Shown: in pieces, positions 7,983-17,062 of the stretch
Numbering within the stretch: position 1 is the first letter of the stretch
How the letters are laid out: each line of letters begins with the position of its first letter
The notes under the pieces: model-generated
Seen by the model: the letters and a program-made list of their open reading frames with translations, nothing else
Told to the model about the DNA's origin: nothing
The model's database searches: none
Position numbers and translations under genes: made by a program
Assembly: GCF_000688015.1 (NCBI RefSeq)
Contig: NZ_JIAD01000001.1
Coordinates: 1,116,001 to 1,180,000 of the forward strand
Length of the DNA stretch: 64,000 nt
Reading direction: 5' to 3'
Source: Eubacterium sp. AB3007
GTDB taxonomy: Bacteria; Bacillota; Clostridia; Peptostreptococcales; Anaerovoracaceae

Positions 7983-10396
7983 GCCTGCTCACCTCCTCTG
8001 TAGACGCGCATGGCGCTCTGTGAAAAGATCCGCTTGGAGTAGCGCGAGGCGATCAAAAGCGACATGAACAGCATCACCAGGAACAAGACCGCGTAATGGA
8101 CCGGCTCCACGTAGTTCAGATATGTCTTCAACATCGGCAGATCGATCATTCCCCTCTCCACCAACACCAGGAAGCCGGAACTGATTCCTACCGCGATGGT
8201 CATGATCACCAGCAGCTCGATCCGCAGGATGTTACGGGTGTTCCTCTGGGTCGCTCCCAGGATCCTCAGTATGGAGAAGTACTCGTTACGGGATCGCATG
8301 ATCAACCGGATCACCGTGTAAGCAATGAAGAACAGTACCAGGAACATCAGGATCAGCACACACGCACTGATCATTCTGCTGGCAAACTGCAGGTCACCTG
8401 TCTCATTCTCCAGTATATCCTTCATGGCCAAAGCCTCATATCCGCTCTTCCTCAGGGCGCCTGCCACGTCCTGCGCGTCCCTGTCGTCCTTCACAAAGGC
8501 ACTGACCTGGTAATTTCCCTGGTCATAGAGTTTGGCATAATCGGCAGCACTGATGAACACACAGCCCACATAGGTATCGTAGGCATCTCTCTTGTAGCCC
8601 AGGTCTTCCTTGATGGTCTTGGGAGTGACGACCTTGGCGATGGTGAACTTGCCTCTGGACTTGAAATAGTGGTTGGTCACCCGGATCTGCATGGGTTTCC
8701 CCACCGCCTTTCCTTCCACAAAATAGGACTGGGCGTCCTCATCCAGTATGATCGCCTGTCCGGCCTTCAGCTTATCTGTCACGTAGACCTTCTGCCCGGT
8801 GCCTGCAGAGATGATCTTGTCTCCGAATTTCAGTTCCGTCTTGGAAGAGATCGCCACACTGGCGATCAGCATCTTGTTGGCCAGATTCTCCCTGACGTAG
8901 AACCTGGAGTATCCATAATCTCTGATCTTCTGCGCTTCTGCCTTCTTGAAGGTGATGCCGGATATGATGCATTTCTTCTCACTGATCCTGCCGCTTTCAC
9001 CCTGCTGATTATCATAAGAAGTAACGTAATACTTCTTGCCGATGATCTTCTGCCCCATGTCCTTCAGTGTCTCGTAGGAATCCGAGGTGTCATCCACACC
9101 GATGACAATCTCCCGGTCTGTCCTGGGCAACGATCCATAGGCCAGGTCCTTCTCCTCCAACATATCCACACTGTATACAGGCCCTTCCACATAGACCTTC
9201 TCAGATTCCAGAGAGGCGATCCGATCTAGCGCCAGGTCGTTCAGCACCACATGATCTACCTGCTCCATCCTGCGGATCGAGGCCACGTCTTCATCGGTGA
9301 TGACACTCCTGTCCGCCTTCCGCAGCACGATCCGCTCCGGAGAAGAGTCGAAAAAGTACTCTGCCTCGCCCACATTGTTCTGCTCGTGCTGCGCCGTCTG
9401 CATAGAGGTAAACACCCCTACCACGGCCGCTGTGACGAACAGATAGATGAACAGAAGGAGCAGGAACTTGGTCGGAAGATTGAAGGCATTGCGTATCCCC
9501 AGTCTGAGCTGAGAACGTTTCCGAAGCCTGGTCAGTCTCTTCCGCCTGCGCCGTTCCTCCCGACGCTCCCGTTCCAGGCGCGCCTCCTCCCGGAGGCGTT
9601 CTTTCTCGGCTTTGTCAGCGGCGATGATGGCTTCTGCCGTCGATTTCTCTTCCGCGTCCTCAGACTTTTCTTGTTCTCGGTCATCGGAGCCTTCCTGCTC
9701 GACAAAAGGTGGCCGGATCCGATTGTCTTCGATAATCCTTCCATCCCGCATCATGATCTTGCGGGTGGCATATGGCTCTGCCTGCTCATAATTATGGGTA
9801 ACCACGATCACCAGTCTATCCCTGGCCATAGCAGCCAGGATCTCCATCACTTTCACCGCAGATTCACTGTCGAGATTCCCCGTCGGTTCGTCCGCGACGA
9901 TGATCGGTGAGTTCTTGGCAAACGCTCTTGCGATGGCCACTCGCTGTTTCTGCCCGCCGGACAGCTTGGAGACTTTGGTTCTGGCGTATTTCTTCAGACC
10001 TACCCAGTCCAGGATCTTCATGATCCCACCTTTCAGATTCCCACCCTTATGTCCGTTCAGAAGCAAAACAAGCTCCACGTTCTGATAGACCGTGTAGCTG
10101 TTGATCAGGTTGAAGTCCTGGAAGATGTTCCCGATATAGGTCTTCCGGTAGTCCTCGTATTCTTCTGTAGTGAAGGCGCTGATGTCCTCGCCGTTTACGA
10201 ACATCTCACCCTCTTCATAGGTATCCAGTCCGGAGATCACGTTCAGCAGGGTAGACTTCCCCCCGCCGCTCTCTCCGGTGATCACCACAAAATCTCCCAC
10301 GTCAAGATCGAGGCTCACCCTGGAAAATCCGGTGCTGACAGTATTATTCTGTGAATAAAACTTCGACACCTTGCGCATCTCTATCATATGTGCCAC
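7979..10396 (-). CDS. ABC transporter, ATPase fused to FtsX-type permease (first of a pair)
   Basis: An 805-residue protein with the same plan as its downstream partner. The N-terminal ATPase has Walker A GESGGGKST, signature LSGGQKQRVAIA and Walker B PIIVADEPTGNLD. A highly charged linker at about residues 235-300 (runs of Glu, Arg, Lys) precedes the first membrane segment. A large extracytoplasmic region and three C-terminal membrane segments complete the permease. The start is GTG at 10396, placed seven bases after a GGGGGA ribosome binding site. Fusing both subunits on one chain, twice in tandem, is less usual than the YknYZ or BceAB arrangement. Confidence 0.88.
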   Translation of the reverse strand: MAHMIEMRKVSKFYSQNNTVSTGFSRVSLDLDVGDFVVITGESGGGKSTLLNVISGLDTYEEGEMFVNGEDISAFTTEEYEDYRKTYIGNIFQDFNLINSYTVYQNVELVLLLNGHKGGNLKGGIMKILDWVGLKKYARTKVSKLSGGQKQRVAIARAFAKNSPIIVADEPTGNLDSESAVKVMEILAAMARDRLVIVVTHNYEQAEPYATRKIMMRDGRIIEDNRIRPPFVEQEGSDDREQEKSEDAEEKSTAEAIIAADKAEKERLREEARLERERREERRRRKRLTRLRKRSQLRLGIRNAFNLPTKFLLLLFIYLFVTAAVVGVFTSMQTAQHEQNNVGEAEYFFDSSPERIVLRKADRSVITDEDVASIRRMEQVDHVVLNDLALDRIASLESEKVYVEGPVYSVDMLEEKDLAYGSLPRTDREIVIGVDDTSDSYETLKDMGQKIIGKKYYVTSYDNQQGESGRISEKKCIISGITFKKAEAQKIRDYGYSRFYVRENLANKMLIASVAISSKTELKFGDKIISAGTGQKVYVTDKLKAGQAIILDEDAQSYFVEGKAVGKPMQIRVTNHYFKSRGKFTIAKVVTPKTIKEDLGYKRDAYDTYVGCVFISAADYAKLYDQGNYQVSAFVKDDRDAQDVAGALRKSGYEALAMKDILENETGDLQFASRMISACVLILMFLVLFFIAYTVIRLIMRSRNEYFSILRILGATQRNTRNILRIELLVIMTIAVGISSGFLVLVERGMIDLPMLKTYLNYVEPVHYAVLFLVMLFMSLLIASRYSKRIFSQSAMRVYRGGEQA

Positions 10397-10472
10397 GATG
10401 TATCCCCCTTTTGATTTAAATGGAGCAAAGCTCCTGACGTGCTTGTAAGCTCGTCACAAATCCCTAATATAT

Positions 10473-10481
10473 AGTATACCA
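10473..10481 (-). promoter_or_regulatory. Extended -10 promoter for the ABC pair
   Basis: On the minus strand the sequence reads TGGTATACT, an extended -10 element without a good -35 box. The predicted leader of about 70 bases contains GGAGC-AAA-GCTCC and GACG/CGTC inverted repeats before the GTG start. Confidence 0.5.
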
Positions 10482-10528
10482 GACGAATTGTTTTAGGGGA
10501 ACCCCGAAATTTAAGGTCTCTACCATAT

Positions 10529-10557
10529 GAAAAAGGCTGTCTTCTTCAGACAGCCTT
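10529..10557 (-). terminator. Terminator of the cofE-like gene
   Basis: A ten-base-pair stem (AAGGCTGTCT paired with AGACAGCCTT) with a five-base loop is followed on the minus strand by TTTTT. It starts 14 bases after the stop codon at 10571. Confidence 0.9.
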
Positions 10558-10570
10558 CGCATTTTCAAAA

Positions 10571-11785
10571 TCAGTTGGTGTAGTTATCGAAGTATCCCTG
10601 TACCAATACCACCGGTGTTCCCTTGTCGCCGGAACCAGAGGTCAGGTCGCAGAGCGAACCGATCAGGTCGGTGAGCTGACGGGGGGTAGTCCCTTCAGAG
10701 GCCATGTTGCCTACCAGGTTGTCGTCCTTCTGGCGGATGCTGTCGGAGATCGCCTGTTTCAGAGCCTCACCGGACAGCTCACTGAAGTCGTTATCGGCCA
10801 GATACTTCAGTTTCAACTCGTTGGGTGTTCCGATCAGACCATCTGTAAAGGCCGGGGATACCACGGGATCAGCCAGTTCCCAGATCTTTCCCTGAGGATC
10901 CTTGAAGGCGCCGTCACCATAGACCATCACCTCGACATGCTTGCCAGTCTTCTCCAGGATCTTCGCCTGGATATCCAACACCAGATCCTTGCACTCCCGC
11001 GGGAAAAGCTTGACCTTGTCTTCCGTGGACTTGTTGGAGCCCAGCAAACCGTAACGTTCATTGCAGCCGCTGCCGCCTACCGGTGCAGTCATGATGTCAT
11101 CCAGTCCCATCACCACGGCGGCGCCTGCATCCTTCAGGATGCGCTTGGTCCGCTTGCGGGTATGGATATCACAGGTCAGCACATGATCAGCATAAGGCAG
11201 TACCGACTGAGCATGGTTGGCAAAGATGATCTCCGCCTCCGCTCCGCAATCCTCGATCAGTTTCTTATAGTAGTCCACATAGTCAACGCCCGTGAACTCA
11301 TGCTTATTCTCTCCGAAAAGTTCTCTGTATTTCTCCAGGGTCAGCACATCACTGTAGGGATTGATCCCTGCAGCATCGATTTTGTCCAGGCTGACCAGCT
11401 CGTTCCCCACCTCATCCGAAGGATAACTCAGCATCAGGACGACCTTTCTGGCACCCTTGGCAATGCCTCTCAGGCAGATGGCAAAACGGTTTCTGGACAG
11501 GATCGGGAAGATAACACCGATGGTATCTCCCCCCAACTTGGCGCGTACATCCTCTGCGATGTCGTCCACACTGCAATAATTCCCCTGAGATCTTGCGACA
11601 ATGGATTCTGTGATGGAGATGACATCTCTGTCCCGAAGTGAAAATCCCTCGGCCTCCGCTGCTCCCAACACGCTGTCTGTTACGATCTCCACCAGGTCAT
11701 CGCCCTCTCTGATGATAGGGCAACGGATTCCTCTGGAAACAGTGCCTACTCTTCTCTCATTGTCGCTCATTGCTATATCCTCCAT
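10571..11785 (-). CDS. cofE: Coenzyme F420-0:L-glutamate ligase family protein
   Basis: A 404-residue protein matching the F420-0:gamma-glutamyl ligase (CofE) fold. Evidence includes RGIRCPIIREGDDLVEIV near the start, RDRDVISITESIVARSQG, HTRKRTKRIL and a glycine-rich TAPVGGSGCNERYG. In methanogens and actinobacteria CofE adds glutamates to F420. Many Clostridia carry a homologue without an obvious F420 pathway, and none of the other cof genes is in this window, so the true substrate is uncertain. Two starts are plausible: ATG 11785, used here with an upstream GGAGGAG, and ATG 11770 with GGAGG inside the coding sequence. It has its own promoter and terminator. Confidence 0.8.
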   Translation of the reverse strand: MEDIAMSDNERRVGTVSRGIRCPIIREGDDLVEIVTDSVLGAAEAEGFSLRDRDVISITESIVARSQGNYCSVDDIAEDVRAKLGGDTIGVIFPILSRNRFAICLRGIAKGARKVVLMLSYPSDEVGNELVSLDKIDAAGINPYSDVLTLEKYRELFGENKHEFTGVDYVDYYKKLIEDCGAEAEIIFANHAQSVLPYADHVLTCDIHTRKRTKRILKDAGAAVVMGLDDIMTAPVGGSGCNERYGLLGSNKSTEDKVKLFPRECKDLVLDIQAKILEKTGKHVEVMVYGDGAFKDPQGKIWELADPVVSPAFTDGLIGTPNELKLKYLADNDFSELSGEALKQAISDSIRQKDDNLVGNMASEGTTPRQLTDLIGSLCDLTSGSGDKGTPVVLVQGYFDNYTN

Positions 11786-11844
11786 TAACTTCTCCTCCGA
11801 GTATACCCCGGAAGACTATAACGTATGCAAAAAAATACACATCT

Positions 11845-11873
11845 ATTATACGTCCATTCCTCACAGGATGCAA
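11845..11873 (-). promoter_or_regulatory. Promoter of the cofE-like gene
   Basis: TTGCAT, a 17-base spacer and TATAAT on the minus strand, 60 bases before the start codon. In the leader, CTTCCG can pair with the CGGAGG of the ribosome binding site. Confidence 0.75.
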
Positions 11874-11882
11874 GTTTTTTCA

Positions 11883-12734
11883 TCATTGATTTGCTTTGTC
11901 CTCTTCCACCGCCAGATTCAGCGCTTCGCCGGCGAAGAGGATCATGATCACGAATCGCAACCACAAGAGCACCAGAAACAGCGAAGCCAGCGACCCGTAC
12001 AGACTGGAAGCATGGTAAAAACGCGGGATGAAGAAGGCGAATAACCTGGTAAAAGCATACCAGCCGACACCTGTTAACAACGCACCTGGGATTTGACTTT
12101 TCAGAGACTTTTGGGAAGCAGGCAGCTTTGCGTAGATCTGCAGGATCACCAGAAACGCCAGCAGCGCAACAACCAGAGCACTGATGTGAAAGAAGGATCT
12201 GATGCCTTCTTCCATCGCTTCCAGTCCCTTTGGATCCAGTTTCTCCAGTGCGCCAAACAGGATTCCTTCGATAGAATCCCCCAACATCTCGAACACCAGC
12301 AGTGCCGGAAACAGCACGACCAGGGTCAAAGTAAATACCAACTGTTTCAGGAGGCCCCGTATCTTGCTCGTCTCCTCCACCTGGTTCAGCTGATTCAGTC
12401 CCTTCTGGATCGCAGAAACCCCCTTGCTGGCTGACCAGAGAGTGGTCAGGGCGGAAACAGAGGCCAGCAGACCCCCGGACTGACTCTTCAGGTTTGCGAC
12501 CATGGACTCAACCAGGCCCCGAATAGAGTCCAGGTTCGGCAGCAACTGAAAAAACACCGCCGTCACATCCTTCGGGGAATACCCCGGGAGCAGATTGACG
12601 ATGGCGATGATCAACATGAGAAAAGGTGCCGCCGCCGTCACCATGAACAAAGTCGCATTCCCTGCATACACCGAAACATTGTTTTCCCGGTAGATCTCAA
12701 GTGCTCGCTTACCCCGATCGATCCAACGACTCAT
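11883..12734 (-). CDS. YihY/BrkB family inner-membrane protein
   Basis: A 283-residue protein with about six hydrophobic segments and the family pattern: an N-terminal GNATLFMVTAAAPFLMLIIA segment, a middle region with STLWSASKG-like residues (TTLWSASKGVSAI), and a C-terminal LYGSLASLFLVLLWL stretch. The family was once called ribonuclease BN but is now regarded as a membrane protein of unknown, possibly transport, function. Length is typical. Its promoter region has been invaded by a TnpB element, so expression may differ from that in relatives. Confidence 0.88.
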   Translation of the reverse strand: MSRWIDRGKRALEIYRENNVSVYAGNATLFMVTAAAPFLMLIIAIVNLLPGYSPKDVTAVFFQLLPNLDSIRGLVESMVANLKSQSGGLLASVSALTTLWSASKGVSAIQKGLNQLNQVEETSKIRGLLKQLVFTLTLVVLFPALLVFEMLGDSIEGILFGALEKLDPKGLEAMEEGIRSFFHISALVVALLAFLVILQIYAKLPASQKSLKSQIPGALLTGVGWYAFTRLFAFFIPRFYHASSLYGSLASLFLVLLWLRFVIMILFAGEALNLAVEEDKANQ

Positions 12735-12771
12735 AACAACACCCTCTTTCCTGCAATTGTCTTTTGCCCTT

Positions 12772-12777
12772 ATTATA
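12772..12777 (-). promoter_or_regulatory. -10 box of yihY, next to the transposon end
   Basis: TATAAT on the minus strand, 37 bases before the yihY start. The place for a -35 box (12795-12800) falls inside the right-end hairpin of the TnpB element and reads only TTAAGT, so the native -35 box appears to have been displaced. Confidence 0.5.
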
Positions 12778-12789
12778 CCTTGAACGCTC

Positions 12790-12940
12790 CCACCACTTAA
12801 TACACTGACGCGTATTTGAAGTGGGGGATTCCTGCTTCATCGAGAACTGCAGGTTCCCTTGGAAACTCCGTCTTACACTCTCTCCACAGGCTTTACTTCC
12901 CGTGCGACCCACGGTACGATATTTCGTCCCAGAGGCTCTA
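12790..12940 (-). ncRNA. Probable omega RNA (reRNA) of the TnpB element
   Basis: In this family the guide RNA is made from the 3' end of tnpB and the right end of the element. The roughly 150 bases between the tnpB stop and the right-end hairpin are GC-rich and non-coding, and fold locally. The 3' guide would continue past the hairpin into AGCGTTCAAGGTATAATAAG, which is the yihY promoter. This is inferred from family knowledge; no expression evidence can be seen. Confidence 0.5.
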
Positions 12941-14041
12941 TGCCGCCAGGATCTCCTTCCCTTTCTTCAGTATATTGATCGCTGCATTCACATCTCTGTC
13001 ATGCAGCGCTCCACACACCGGGCACTTCCATCTCCTGACCGAAAGATCCTTGACCCCCGTGTTTCTCTTTCCACAGCACGAACATTGCTGGCTTGACGGG
13101 AATGTCCGCGGTACCTTCACCAGTACCCCGCCATGATCTGCCAGCTTGTATTCCAGCATCCGGTAGAACTCCCCCCACGACGCGTCTCCGATGGACCTGG
13201 CGAGCCTGTGGTTTTTCATCATCCCTTTTACATTCAGATCCTCTACGCAGACGACTTGGTTCTCGTTCGCCAGCCGACAGGTCTCCTTATGCAAATAGTC
13301 TCTTCTGATGTCTGCTACCTTCTCCTGTTCTCTCGCAAGTTTCTTCCTTGCCTTCTCCCGGTTCTTCGATCCTCTCTTCTTTCTCGACAGCTTCTTCGCA
13401 AGTCTTGCGATCTTCTTCTCGTGCTTCTTCTGTGTCCTTGGGTTCGGAACGCTCTTCCCGGATGAATCAGTATACAGGACCGTCAGCCCAGCATCCAGCC
13501 CCGTTTCTCCTCCTTTGTTCGGAAGCACTTCTGCCTCCTCCTCTACCTGCAGCGTGATGTAATACCTCCCGCTGGCTGTCATGGATACCGTGGCCGACAG
13601 GATCCTTCCGTCAAAGACTCTTGTATTTCGGATCTTAACTTCTCCTGCTTTCGGTACCCGGATCCGGTCTCCTCCGATCCGGATGCTGCCATTTACATTC
13701 ATCGTTCGGTAACTCTGAGCATGCCGTTTGCTTTTGAACTTCGGATACCCTCCTCGCTTCTGAAAAAAGTTCTCATATGCTTGTTCCAGGTGTCTCAGGG
13801 CTTGCTGCAGCGCGATGCTGTCAGCTTCTTTCAGCCATGGTGCCTCCTTTTTCAGGTGATGGGACAGATCTCTGCTTTCTTCTGTGTATTTCAGCGTGTC
13901 ATGACACTCCTCCCAAAACGTTTTCTTCTGTTCAAGATAGTAGTTATATACAAAACGACAGGCCCCAAAGGTCCGTGCGAAGAACGCCTGCTGTTTCCGG
14001 TCTGGATATGCGCGATACCGGTATCCTCTGATACGCTTCAT
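12938..14041 (-). CDS. tnpB: RNA-guided endonuclease TnpB
   Basis: A 367-residue TnpB with an intact split RuvC site: Asp in [14 protein letters not shown] (about 183), Glu in [12 protein letters not shown] (about 267) and Asp in [12 protein letters not shown] (about 350). A four-cysteine zinc finger (CSCCG...CPVCG) lies between the last two. The N-terminal region ([15 protein letters not shown]) matches the family. ATG 14041 is chosen because GGAGG precedes it at the right distance; an upstream in-frame ATG at 14095 has none. TnpB cuts DNA matching its omega RNA guide and helps retain the element at the donor site. All catalytic residues are present, so it may be active. Confidence 0.93.
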   Translation of the reverse strand: MKRIRGYRYRAYPDRKQQAFFARTFGACRFVYNYYLEQKKTFWEECHDTLKYTEESRDLSHHLKKEAPWLKEADSIALQQALRHLEQAYENFFQKRGGYPKFKSKRHAQSYRTMNVNGSIRIGGDRIRVPKAGEVKIRNTRVFDGRILSATVSMTASGRYYITLQVEEEAEVLPNKGGETGLDAGLTVLYTDSSGKSVPNPRTQKKHEKKIARLAKKLSRKKRGSKNREKARKKLAREQEKVADIRRDYLHKETCRLANENQVVCVEDLNVKGMMKNHRLARSIGDASWGEFYRMLEYKLADHGGVLVKVPRTFPSSQQCSCCGKRNTGVKDLSVRRWKCPVCGALHDRDVNAAINILKKGKEILAA

Positions 14042-14302
14042 GATACACCTCCGAACGTATGTTCTTATCGTATCACATGTCATCCGTTTATGCAATATCG
14101 AAACAGGAAGTTCCTGGCATTTTACTCAGAAATGGCTCTCCTGCAGAGCGACACTCGAGGGTATAGCCGTATAGCATCCTTTGGCCCATCCCGAACGATT
14201 CATCCCTCCACTTGCAGAAGTGGGGGTTTTCTCGTTAAGCTTTTAGATAAACGGCAGGGATTGGACTTCCCCAAACCTTTGGACCGGGAAACAAAAACAG
14301 CG

Positions 14303-15418
14303 TTATTCAAACACGATCTTCACGTTCTCGGAACTGGCAGCATACACCAGTGTGGAATAGGTCAGATCGAAGGAGATCACATCACCGGTGTGAATCTCGC
14401 TGCCGGCTTCCATCGCCTCCTGCACATCTGCAATGGTGTGGTCGCTGGACGCCCCCAACACTTCTACACCAGATACTCGCGGAAGCAGGTCCGCAGGATC
14501 GCCGTAATCCACCTTGCCCAAGGCCAGTAACGCCCGGTGTCTGATCCCCCGGTCCTCATACTGCACGGTATGCCCAAACGCATCCACCGAGCCGATCTCC
14601 CCTACTGGAAAGGTGGGCTTGTCCCTCACCTCAATCACCTCAGCCTCCAGACTGAACACATCCCGGTGAAGGTGTACTCCAAGTTCTTCCAAGGCAGGTC
14701 CATACCCTTCCATATCCAGCATGTACTCCGCAAGCAGGATCCCCTCGCCGACCCGAAGCAGATTGACGCGTGCAGGCATATTCCCCTCCACCACCCGTGG
14801 CAGAGAGGTCGTCGCCCCACCGGAAATCCACTCCAACGGTCGGCCAATCTGTGCTTCGATCTGCTCCGCCAACACCACAAGTTCCTCCAGTTTTTTCGGC
14901 GTTGCCACGATGGATCCGTAGCAGCCAAGGTTGGTTCCGATGCCCGCCAGATGCAGATGCGGAAGGTCCTTCTCCACCCACAAAGCCGCCTGTACAAAGC
15001 TCTCCTTGTCCCACCAGCCTTCTCGCAGGTCCCCCAGATCCGCCATCAGGATCACAGAATGCTCCACATTGGCCGCCGCCGCTGCCTGCTCCATCGCCTC
15101 CAGTACCACTGGATCGCTTTGAAGGCTGATGGAGCAGAGTCGCACGACCTCATCGACCTCCGACAGCATGGGCACCCGGAGCATCATCCTCTCCGTTTCG
15201 ATACCCGCGTCCCATACATGGGCAAGCTGCTCCAACCGGGAACTCGCCAGAAACCGTACGCCCGCTTCCGCCATCGCCCGGGCGCAGGGAACAAGTCCGT
15301 TCGCCCCCTTGATCACGCCAGCCAGTTGAATACCGCGGGTGTCGCAGAGTTGCCGGAGCTGATATGCATTTTCCCTCAGTTTTCTCAGGTCAATGGTCAG
15401 TCTCGGATAGTTACTCAT
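14303..15418 (-). CDS. orr: Ornithine/alanine racemase family PLP enzyme
   Basis: A 371-residue PLP enzyme of the alanine-racemase TIM-barrel type. AGVIKGANG at residues 33-41 contains the PLP lysine, and GGATTSLPRVVEG and GEIGSVDAFGHTV fit the ornithine racemase subfamily (Orr of Clostridium sticklandii). It would interconvert L- and D-ornithine, the entry to D-ornithine fermentation. It lies downstream of arcD in the same orientation, 73 bases apart, so it would act on ornithine released by ArcB. Strong ribosome binding site AAGGAGGAGG. Alanine or another amino acid as substrate cannot be excluded, but the context favours ornithine. Confidence 0.8.
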   Translation of the reverse strand: MSNYPRLTIDLRKLRENAYQLRQLCDTRGIQLAGVIKGANGLVPCARAMAEAGVRFLASSRLEQLAHVWDAGIETERMMLRVPMLSEVDEVVRLCSISLQSDPVVLEAMEQAAAAANVEHSVILMADLGDLREGWWDKESFVQAALWVEKDLPHLHLAGIGTNLGCYGSIVATPKKLEELVVLAEQIEAQIGRPLEWISGGATTSLPRVVEGNMPARVNLLRVGEGILLAEYMLDMEGYGPALEELGVHLHRDVFSLEAEVIEVRDKPTFPVGEIGSVDAFGHTVQYEDRGIRHRALLALGKVDYGDPADLLPRVSGVEVLGASSDHTIADVQEAMEAGSEIHTGDVISFDLTYSTLVYAASSENVKIVFE

Positions 15419-15440
15419 GCCTCCTCCTTACTACAGCCAA

Positions 15441-15463
15441 GGCGCGGCCATTGCGGCCGCGCC
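15441..15463 (-). terminator. GC-rich hairpin between arcD and orr
   Basis: A nine-base-pair stem GGCGCGGCC / GGCCGCGCC with a five-base loop, 28 bases after arcD. There is no U-tract on the minus strand, so it is more likely a partial terminator or mRNA-stabilising hairpin inside the operon. Confidence 0.5.
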
Positions 15464-15491
15464 AGTATACTCGGTAAATATTGCTTTGTGC

Positions 15492-16979
15492 TTATGCCAG
15501 GATACCTGTGACCATCTCGTTGCCACTGGCGACCAGATAGATCGCGACGACGAACAGGACAGCCATAGCCGCTGCAATGACCGCATCGTAGGTCTTGGGG
15601 AAGATCTTCTCGCCCGCTCCCTTCCGCTTGATGACATACACGATGATACCAGGGAAGAACAGCAGTGCCGCGATCAGTACATACGGATCAGAAATACAGG
15701 TTGCGTAGAACATCCAGCAGCCATAAGCGCCGCCCAGGAGGGCAAAGGCCCAGGTGAAGACCTTGGTGATCCCGCTCTGTCCAACGGTCAGTTCTCCCCT
15801 GACAGCTGTCTTCACTGCGAAGAACATGGACAGCATGTACGGGATAACGATAGCCACGGTGGACAGGTAGTAGCAGTTCTGGAACGAAGAGTTCGCGAAG
15901 GTTGCGATGACGATGAACACCTGAATGACCACTGCACTTCCGATGATGGACATGGTCGGTGCATTGTTCTTGTTACGCTCGTTGAACTTCGCCGGGAAGC
16001 AGTCGTTCTCCGCCGGACCTGCCAGTGAGTCAACGCAGAGGATGACATAGGTGAACAGGGCCAGACCGATGGAGATGATGGCTGCCACGTTGACCAGGAC
16101 AGCACCCCAGTGGCCGACGATCTGCTCCATGACACCTGCCATGGAGAAGGTGTAGTTCTCTGTGTAGGAGGCCAGGGTATCGTGATCTGCCACTCCCATA
16201 GACAGGAAGGAGATCAGGAAGTACAGACCAAGCAGGCACAGGAAAGAGATCGTTGCGCCGGCACCGGCAGTTCTTGTGGTTTTGGCGCGGTGGGAGATAA
16301 CCACAGCACCCTCAATTCCGATGAAGCACCATACGGTCACGAAACAGGTAGATACGACCTGCTTCAGCACCGGTGTGCCGCTGGGATCATTCCAGTTCGC
16401 CATGAAGGTCTCAAAGCTGAACGCGTTTCCAACGATGGCGGCGATGACCATGAACAGGATCGGCAGCGCCTTGGCAATGACGATGATCACGTTCAGGACG
16501 ACCGCCTGGTTGACGCCCCGAAGTACCAGCAGCACCAGCAACCATAGGATGATGGAGCCCAGGATCAGGGACTTGATAGAAGAACCGCTCTCCAGCCAGG
16601 GAATAACTTCGCTCAGGGAGCCAAACAGACCCACCTGGAAGGTAACGTACGCCAGGATCGCAGAAAGCCAGTAGCCCCATGCCGCATTGAATCCCACATA
16701 CTCACCGAATCCGGCTTTGGAGTAAGTATACAGACCGGAAGTCAGTTCCGGCTTGGCGATACTCAGATTGAAGTAGCTCATCATCAGAGAGAGCATACCC
16801 ACGCCAGCTACCAGCCAGCCCAGCAAGGATGCCAGGGTGTACGCTCCGGAATTGGCAAAATCGCCAGGGATGGCGAACACACCGGAGGCAAGACAGCAGC
16901 CTACCGAGAAGGCCACCATCGGAATCAGGCCAAGTGAACGTTCCTGATTCAGGTTTGCTTCGTTTGTATTATTTTCCAT
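15492..16979 (-). CDS. arcD: Arginine/ornithine antiporter (APC superfamily)
   Basis: A 495-residue protein with about 12 membrane segments and the APC-family opening motif VAFSVGCCLASGVFAIPGDF. Other family features are CFIGIEGAVVISHRAKTT and the ENDCFPAKFNERN loop near residue 325. In the arginine deiminase pathway ArcD exchanges external arginine for internal ornithine at no energy cost. Its place between a DDAH-type hydrolase and an ornithine racemase fits that role, although lysine or agmatine antiporters of the same family look similar. GAGAGG precedes the ATG. Confidence 0.88.
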   Translation of the reverse strand: MENNTNEANLNQERSLGLIPMVAFSVGCCLASGVFAIPGDFANSGAYTLASLLGWLVAGVGMLSLMMSYFNLSIAKPELTSGLYTYSKAGFGEYVGFNAAWGYWLSAILAYVTFQVGLFGSLSEVIPWLESGSSIKSLILGSIILWLLVLLVLRGVNQAVVLNVIIVIAKALPILFMVIAAIVGNAFSFETFMANWNDPSGTPVLKQVVSTCFVTVWCFIGIEGAVVISHRAKTTRTAGAGATISFLCLLGLYFLISFLSMGVADHDTLASYTENYTFSMAGVMEQIVGHWGAVLVNVAAIISIGLALFTYVILCVDSLAGPAENDCFPAKFNERNKNNAPTMSIIGSAVVIQVFIVIATFANSSFQNCYYLSTVAIVIPYMLSMFFAVKTAVRGELTVGQSGITKVFTWAFALLGGAYGCWMFYATCISDPYVLIAALLFFPGIIVYVIKRKGAGEKIFPKTYDAVIAAAMAVLFVVAIYLVASGNEMVTGILA

Positions 16980-17062
16980 TCTTTTTACAACCTCTCAAAT
17001 AATTTCGATCAAGATCAGTCCGGCCGGCAGCCAGGGCCACCGGCGCAGACATGGGACATACG

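Larger units (their letters stand above)
12790..14236 (-). mobile_element. IS200/IS605-group element, TnpB only (IS1341-like)
   Basis: The element contains a full-length tnpB but no Y1 transposase tnpA, so it would need TnpA in trans to move. The right end carries an imperfect hairpin at 12793-12824 (CCACTT/AAGTGG with inner AATAC/GTATT). The left end carries CCTCCACTT-GCAG-AAGTGGGGG at 14205-14226. No target duplication is expected for this family. The left boundary is near a TTAAC on the minus strand at about 14234-14238, which may be the target/TAM. Boundaries are estimates. Confidence 0.7.

Noticed and set aside
14204-14230. Terminator of the orr gene
   Set aside because: The hairpin has its T-run on the plus strand while orr is on the minus strand; its sequence matches the right-end hairpin of the TnpB element, so it is better read as the element's left end.
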